Origin: Desulfatibacillum sp.
GTDB taxonomy: Bacteria > Desulfobacterota > Desulfobacteria > Desulfobacterales > SpSt-501
DNA: 64,000 nt
Assembly (NCBI GenBank): GCA_020725555.1
Contig: DYEU01000018.1
Location: 205,113 to 269,112, forward strand
Direction: 5' to 3'
Shown here: one piece after another, positions 60,303 through 64,000 of the stretch
Numbering within the stretch: position 1 is the first letter of the stretch
Layout of the letters: each line of letters opens with the position of its first letter
Program-made: the position numbers and the translations under genes
Notes under the pieces: model-generated
The model's database searches: none
Told to the model about the DNA's origin: nothing
The model's input: only the letters and a program-made list of their open reading frames with translations

Positions 60303-60331
60303 TTCTTAGCATCCGGCCCTCAGCCTGTCAA
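60303..60331 (-). promoter_or_regulatory. Sigma70 promoter for tRNA-Val
   Basis: The minus strand reads TTGACA, 17 bp, TAAGAA, ending 13 bp upstream of the mature tRNA 5' end. It lies in the gap after pgsA. Confidence 0.7.
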
Positions 60332-60354
60332 GCAGGCGCGCGCTCCCGCCCGCC

Positions 60355-60936
60355 TCAGTCGCGGCGGGTCTCCTCTTTCCGGGCGGCGTTGGCAAACCCG
60401 GCCTGCAGCAGTTGGAGCCCGGTCCAGGTGTAGTGCAGCCCCGAAAGGACGGTCATCACGACCGCGATCCAGCAGAGCGGGTAAACCGCCGGGTCGAGGG
60501 CGGGGAGCCTGAGGGCGAGGAGGGCGGCGGCGACCAGCACCACCTGGCAGACGGTCGTCCACTTGCTGAGGATCGAGGGCCGGATCTCGAAGGCGATCTT
60601 CGCGAAAGCGAGCACGGCAACGCCGATCACGATCAGCACGTCGCGGCTGATGACGACGACCGCCACCCAGGGGGGGATCCCCTGGATGAGGGCGAGGCAG
60701 ATGAAGGCCGCCGTGAGGAGGAGCTTGTCGGCGATCGGGTCGAGCACGGCGCCGAGCGCGCTGCGCCGGTCGAGCAGGCGCGCGAGCAGACCGTCCAGGC
60801 CGTCGCTCACCCCGGCCGCGAGGAAGACGGCGAGCGCCCAGCCGGTGTCCCCGCGGATGAGGAGGATGACGAAAAGCGGGGTGAGAAAGATCCGCAGGAC
60901 GGTGATCAGGTTGGGGAGGCTGATCGTGTGCCGCAT
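60355..60936 (-). CDS. pgsA: CDP-diacylglycerol-glycerol-3-phosphate 3-phosphatidyltransferase
   Basis: The product is 193 aa with about five membrane helices. The CDP-alcohol phosphotransferase motif Asp-Gly-x2-Ala-Arg-x8-Gly-x3-Asp-x3-Asp is intact in SDGLDGLLARLLDRRSALGA and VLDPIADK. It makes phosphatidylglycerol phosphate, the first committed step to phosphatidylglycerol. SLPNLITVLRIFLTPLFV at the start is typical of PgsA. It is the last protein gene before tRNA-Val in the rimO-led leftward run. Confidence 0.93.
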   Translation of the reverse strand: MRHTISLPNLITVLRIFLTPLFVILLIRGDTGWALAVFLAAGVSDGLDGLLARLLDRRSALGAVLDPIADKLLLTAAFICLALIQGIPPWVAVVVISRDVLIVIGVAVLAFAKIAFEIRPSILSKWTTVCQVVLVAAALLALRLPALDPAVYPLCWIAVVMTVLSGLHYTWTGLQLLQAGFANAARKEETRRD

Positions 60937-60997
60937 GCCCTTCTTGCACCCGCCTCTTCCGGCGGGCGGGGCGCCGCCGCGTACGGCCCGGGGTTCT

Positions 60998-61699
60998 TCA
61001 GCGGGGCGCGAGAACGACCCGCAGGCCGCCTTCTTCCGCCGCTTGGGCGACCGAAACGGTGAAGGCCTCGAAGGCCATCGCCGCGAGCCTCCGGGCCAAG
61101 TCCTCCACCCCGCCCCGGAAGGACACCTCGAGCGCGGTTTCGACGCCGCGAATCTCCCGGACCTGGAGACCCTCGACCCCGGGAAGCTCAAGGAGCGCCC
61201 GGCGGAAGCGGACGAAATGGGCGAGCGCCGCGCCGGCCTCCACCTGGAGGAGAATCGGACGCGGCGCCGCGGGCGCAGCCCCCTCGGCCGCGGCCAGGCC
61301 CGCGGCGAGCAGCCGCTCGCGCAGGAGTCGCTCGTTCAGCGTGACCTGGAGCAGGACCCGGTGCTCGCGGCCGGCGGGGGCCTCGGCAAGCAGGCGGTAA
61401 TCCTGGACGAAGTCGCCGGGCCGGGAGAGCACCTCGTCGTTCGCCCGGCGAAAGCCCTCGGCGAGCCGCTCCGCCGGCAAGCGCTCGATCGCCGCCGCAG
61501 CCACGACGCGGAGCATCGCATCGGCGATCGCGGCCTCACGGGCCGCGGCGGGCCCGGCCCCCGCCGCCGGCCCCACGCCGAGGGCGACCACGGTGCGCAG
61601 GTCCTCGGCTTTCTGCGCCCCGGCGGGGGCGGCGACCGCGAGCAGCGTCGCCAGGAGCAGCACCCAGGCCCTCTCGGGCATCCCAAAAACCGGCGGCAT
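60998..61699 (-). CDS. Exported hypothetical protein (233 aa)
   Basis: The protein has a signal peptide (RAWVLLLATLLAVAAPAGAQ) followed by a helical Ala/Arg-rich region (AAREAAIADAMLRVVAAAAI), then a mixed alpha/beta part (HRVLLQVTLNERLLRERL and LEVSFRGGVEDLARRLAAMA). I do not recognise a firm family; the early region faintly resembles periplasmic LPP20/FlgT-like domains. GGAGG 10 bases upstream supports the start at 61699. It lies between the polyprenyl synthase (28 bp) and pgsA. Confidence 0.7.
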   Translation of the reverse strand: MPPVFGMPERAWVLLLATLLAVAAPAGAQKAEDLRTVVALGVGPAAGAGPAAAREAAIADAMLRVVAAAAIERLPAERLAEGFRRANDEVLSRPGDFVQDYRLLAEAPAGREHRVLLQVTLNERLLRERLLAAGLAAAEGAAPAAPRPILLQVEAGAALAHFVRFRRALLELPGVEGLQVREIRGVETALEVSFRGGVEDLARRLAAMAFEAFTVSVAQAAEEGGLRVVLAPR

Positions 61700-61727
61700 G
61701 CGCTTCGTTCCTCCCGGCTTCACAGGC

Positions 61728-62704
61728 TCAGAGATTCCGTTCCAGGCAATAGTCGGCCAGGTCCATGAGCGTCCGCCGCGTGGGCGAGTCGGGGAAGCGG
61801 CGGAGGTGTCCCTTCGCCGCGGCGATCCACGTCTCGGCCGCGCGGCGGGCGTAGGCGATCGCCCCGCTTTGCGCGAGAAACCCGCGCAGCCAGGCGAAAT
61901 CTTCGGCGGGAACGTCGGGGTTGCCGATCAGGGCGAGGATCCGCCGCCGCTCGGCCGCGCCGGCCAGGGCGAGACCCCGGATCAGCGGCAGCGTCATCTT
62001 CCCCTCGCGCAGGTCGCTGCCCACGTCCTTTCCGATCCGCTCGGCCTGGGCCGTGTAGTCGAGCAGATCGTCGGCGATCTGAAAGGCGTGGCCGAGGGCG
62101 AGCCCGTAGGCGGCGAGGGCCTCCTCGCTCGAGGCCGGGGCCTCGGCGAGCAGCGCGCTCACGCGGCAGGCCGTCTCGAAGAGCACGGCCGTCTTGCGGC
62201 GGATGACCTCGCCGTATTCCTCCTCGCTGAGGCCGGGGTCGCCCTTGCGCTGGAGCTGGTGGACCTCGCCCTGGGACATCTCCTCGGTCAGGCGCGAGAG
62301 CACGGCGACGATCCGGGGGTTGCCGGTGGCGGCGGTGAGGGAAAGGGCGCGCGCAAGCAGGAAATCGCCCACGAGCACGGCGATCGCGTTTCCCCAGAGC
62401 CGGTGGGCGGCCGGCTTGCCGCGCCGCGTCTCGGCCCCGTCGACCAGGTCGTCGTGCAGGAGGGTCGCCGCGTGCAGGTACTCGAGCGCGGTCGAGAAGG
62501 CCGTGTCGTAGCTGCCGCGGTAGCCGCAGAGCCGCGCACCCAGCACCAACAGCAGCGGCCGCATCCGCTTTCCGCCGTTGAAGAGGATGTGGCCCGCGAC
62601 CTCGCGCACGAGCTCAAGGTGCGGGGTCAGGTTCGCGACGAGCGCCTCCTCGATCGCCCGGAGATCGGCCTCCACCGCCCCGAGAATCCGTGCCTTCAGG
62701 CCGC

Positions 62705-62708
<4 letters not shown>
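61728..62708 (-). CDS. Polyprenyl diphosphate synthase
   Basis: The product is 326 aa. Both aspartate-rich motifs are present: LLHDDLVDGAETRRGKPA and FQIADDLLDYTAQ, with GGKRMRPLLLVL upstream. It makes a long-chain all-trans polyprenyl diphosphate (octaprenyl or longer) for quinone side chains by adding isopentenyl units. Chain length is not deducible with certainty. The ATG overlaps the rimO stop by 4 bases. Confidence 0.92.

Positions 62709-64000
<1,292 letters not shown>

Overview
This is a single contiguous stretch of a very GC-rich bacterial chromosome. Genes are tightly packed on both strands, with many ATGA/TGATG stop-start overlaps, one tRNA, and no visible insertion sequences, phage genes or CRISPR. 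The gene set points to a high-GC member of the former Deltaproteobacteria (Desulfobacterota sensu lato). Indicators are AsnRS together with GatCAB, a NikKLMQO-type nickel importer with CooT and a DUF3842 protein, a large TauE/SafE permease, a soluble molybdopterin oxidoreductase cluster, an NtrC-type two-component system, a GSCFA protein and a type III pantothenate kinase. The exact taxon is an inference.

Layout. 1-21.2 kb: the end of an ATP-dependent DNA ligase, asnS, hslO, envelope proteins (TPR, SPOR, pentapeptide-repeat, FKBP, ChaN-like, M1 peptidase-like), ettA, an RluA-type pseudouridine synthase divergent from an unusual RsmG-SpoU fusion, the tiny ribosomal protein Thx, tatD, a histidinol-phosphatase-like enzyme, mscL and an anion permease. 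21.3-33.0 kb: the most interesting region. A sigma54 response regulator, its kinase, two membrane proteins and a TauE/SafE permease run leftward. A cytoplasmic molybdopterin oxidoreductase, a four-cluster ferredoxin, a GltD-like FAD/Fe-S protein, a small barrel-like protein and a NuoG-like Fe-S protein run rightward. Both divergent operons have good -24/-12 (sigma54) promoters, and the 375 bp between those promoters contains two AT-rich dyads. 33.0-43.6 kb: a carbamoyltransferase, a ferritin-like protein, two glycosyltransferases, GSCFA, gatB, an FG-GAP protein and a porin. 43.8-48.3 kb: a leftward SPOR-gatC-gatA-(60 aa)-mutL operon. 48.4-53.5 kb: a nickel ECF operon (nikK, porin pseudogene, nikM, nikL, DUF3842, cooT, nikQ, nikO) with a transcription-attenuator-like leader. 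53.5-64 kb: coaX and coaBC, a Tim44-like protein, an ACT protein, an orphan Tat ferredoxin with a cytochrome b-like membrane partner, an EamA transporter, a DUF202-like protein, tRNA-Val(GAC), pgsA, a polyprenyl synthase and rimO (cut by the window end).

How the genes work together. The 21-33 kb cluster reads as one inducible unit: membrane sensor and kinase, sigma54 activator, permease, and a soluble molybdenum or tungsten enzyme linked to NAD(P)H through Fe-S and flavin proteins. The FAD and NuoG-like subunits end in a similar paired-Cys module, probably for docking. The substrate is not visible in the sequence; the permease family makes a sulfur oxyanion or sulfonate plausible. The nickel operon combines two periplasmic proteins and a membrane core that each present an N-terminal or near-N-terminal His, plus the ABC ATPase and the nickel-binding CooT. 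CoaX and CoaBC form an adjacent CoA-biosynthesis pair, and each has a substitution in a normally invariant motif.
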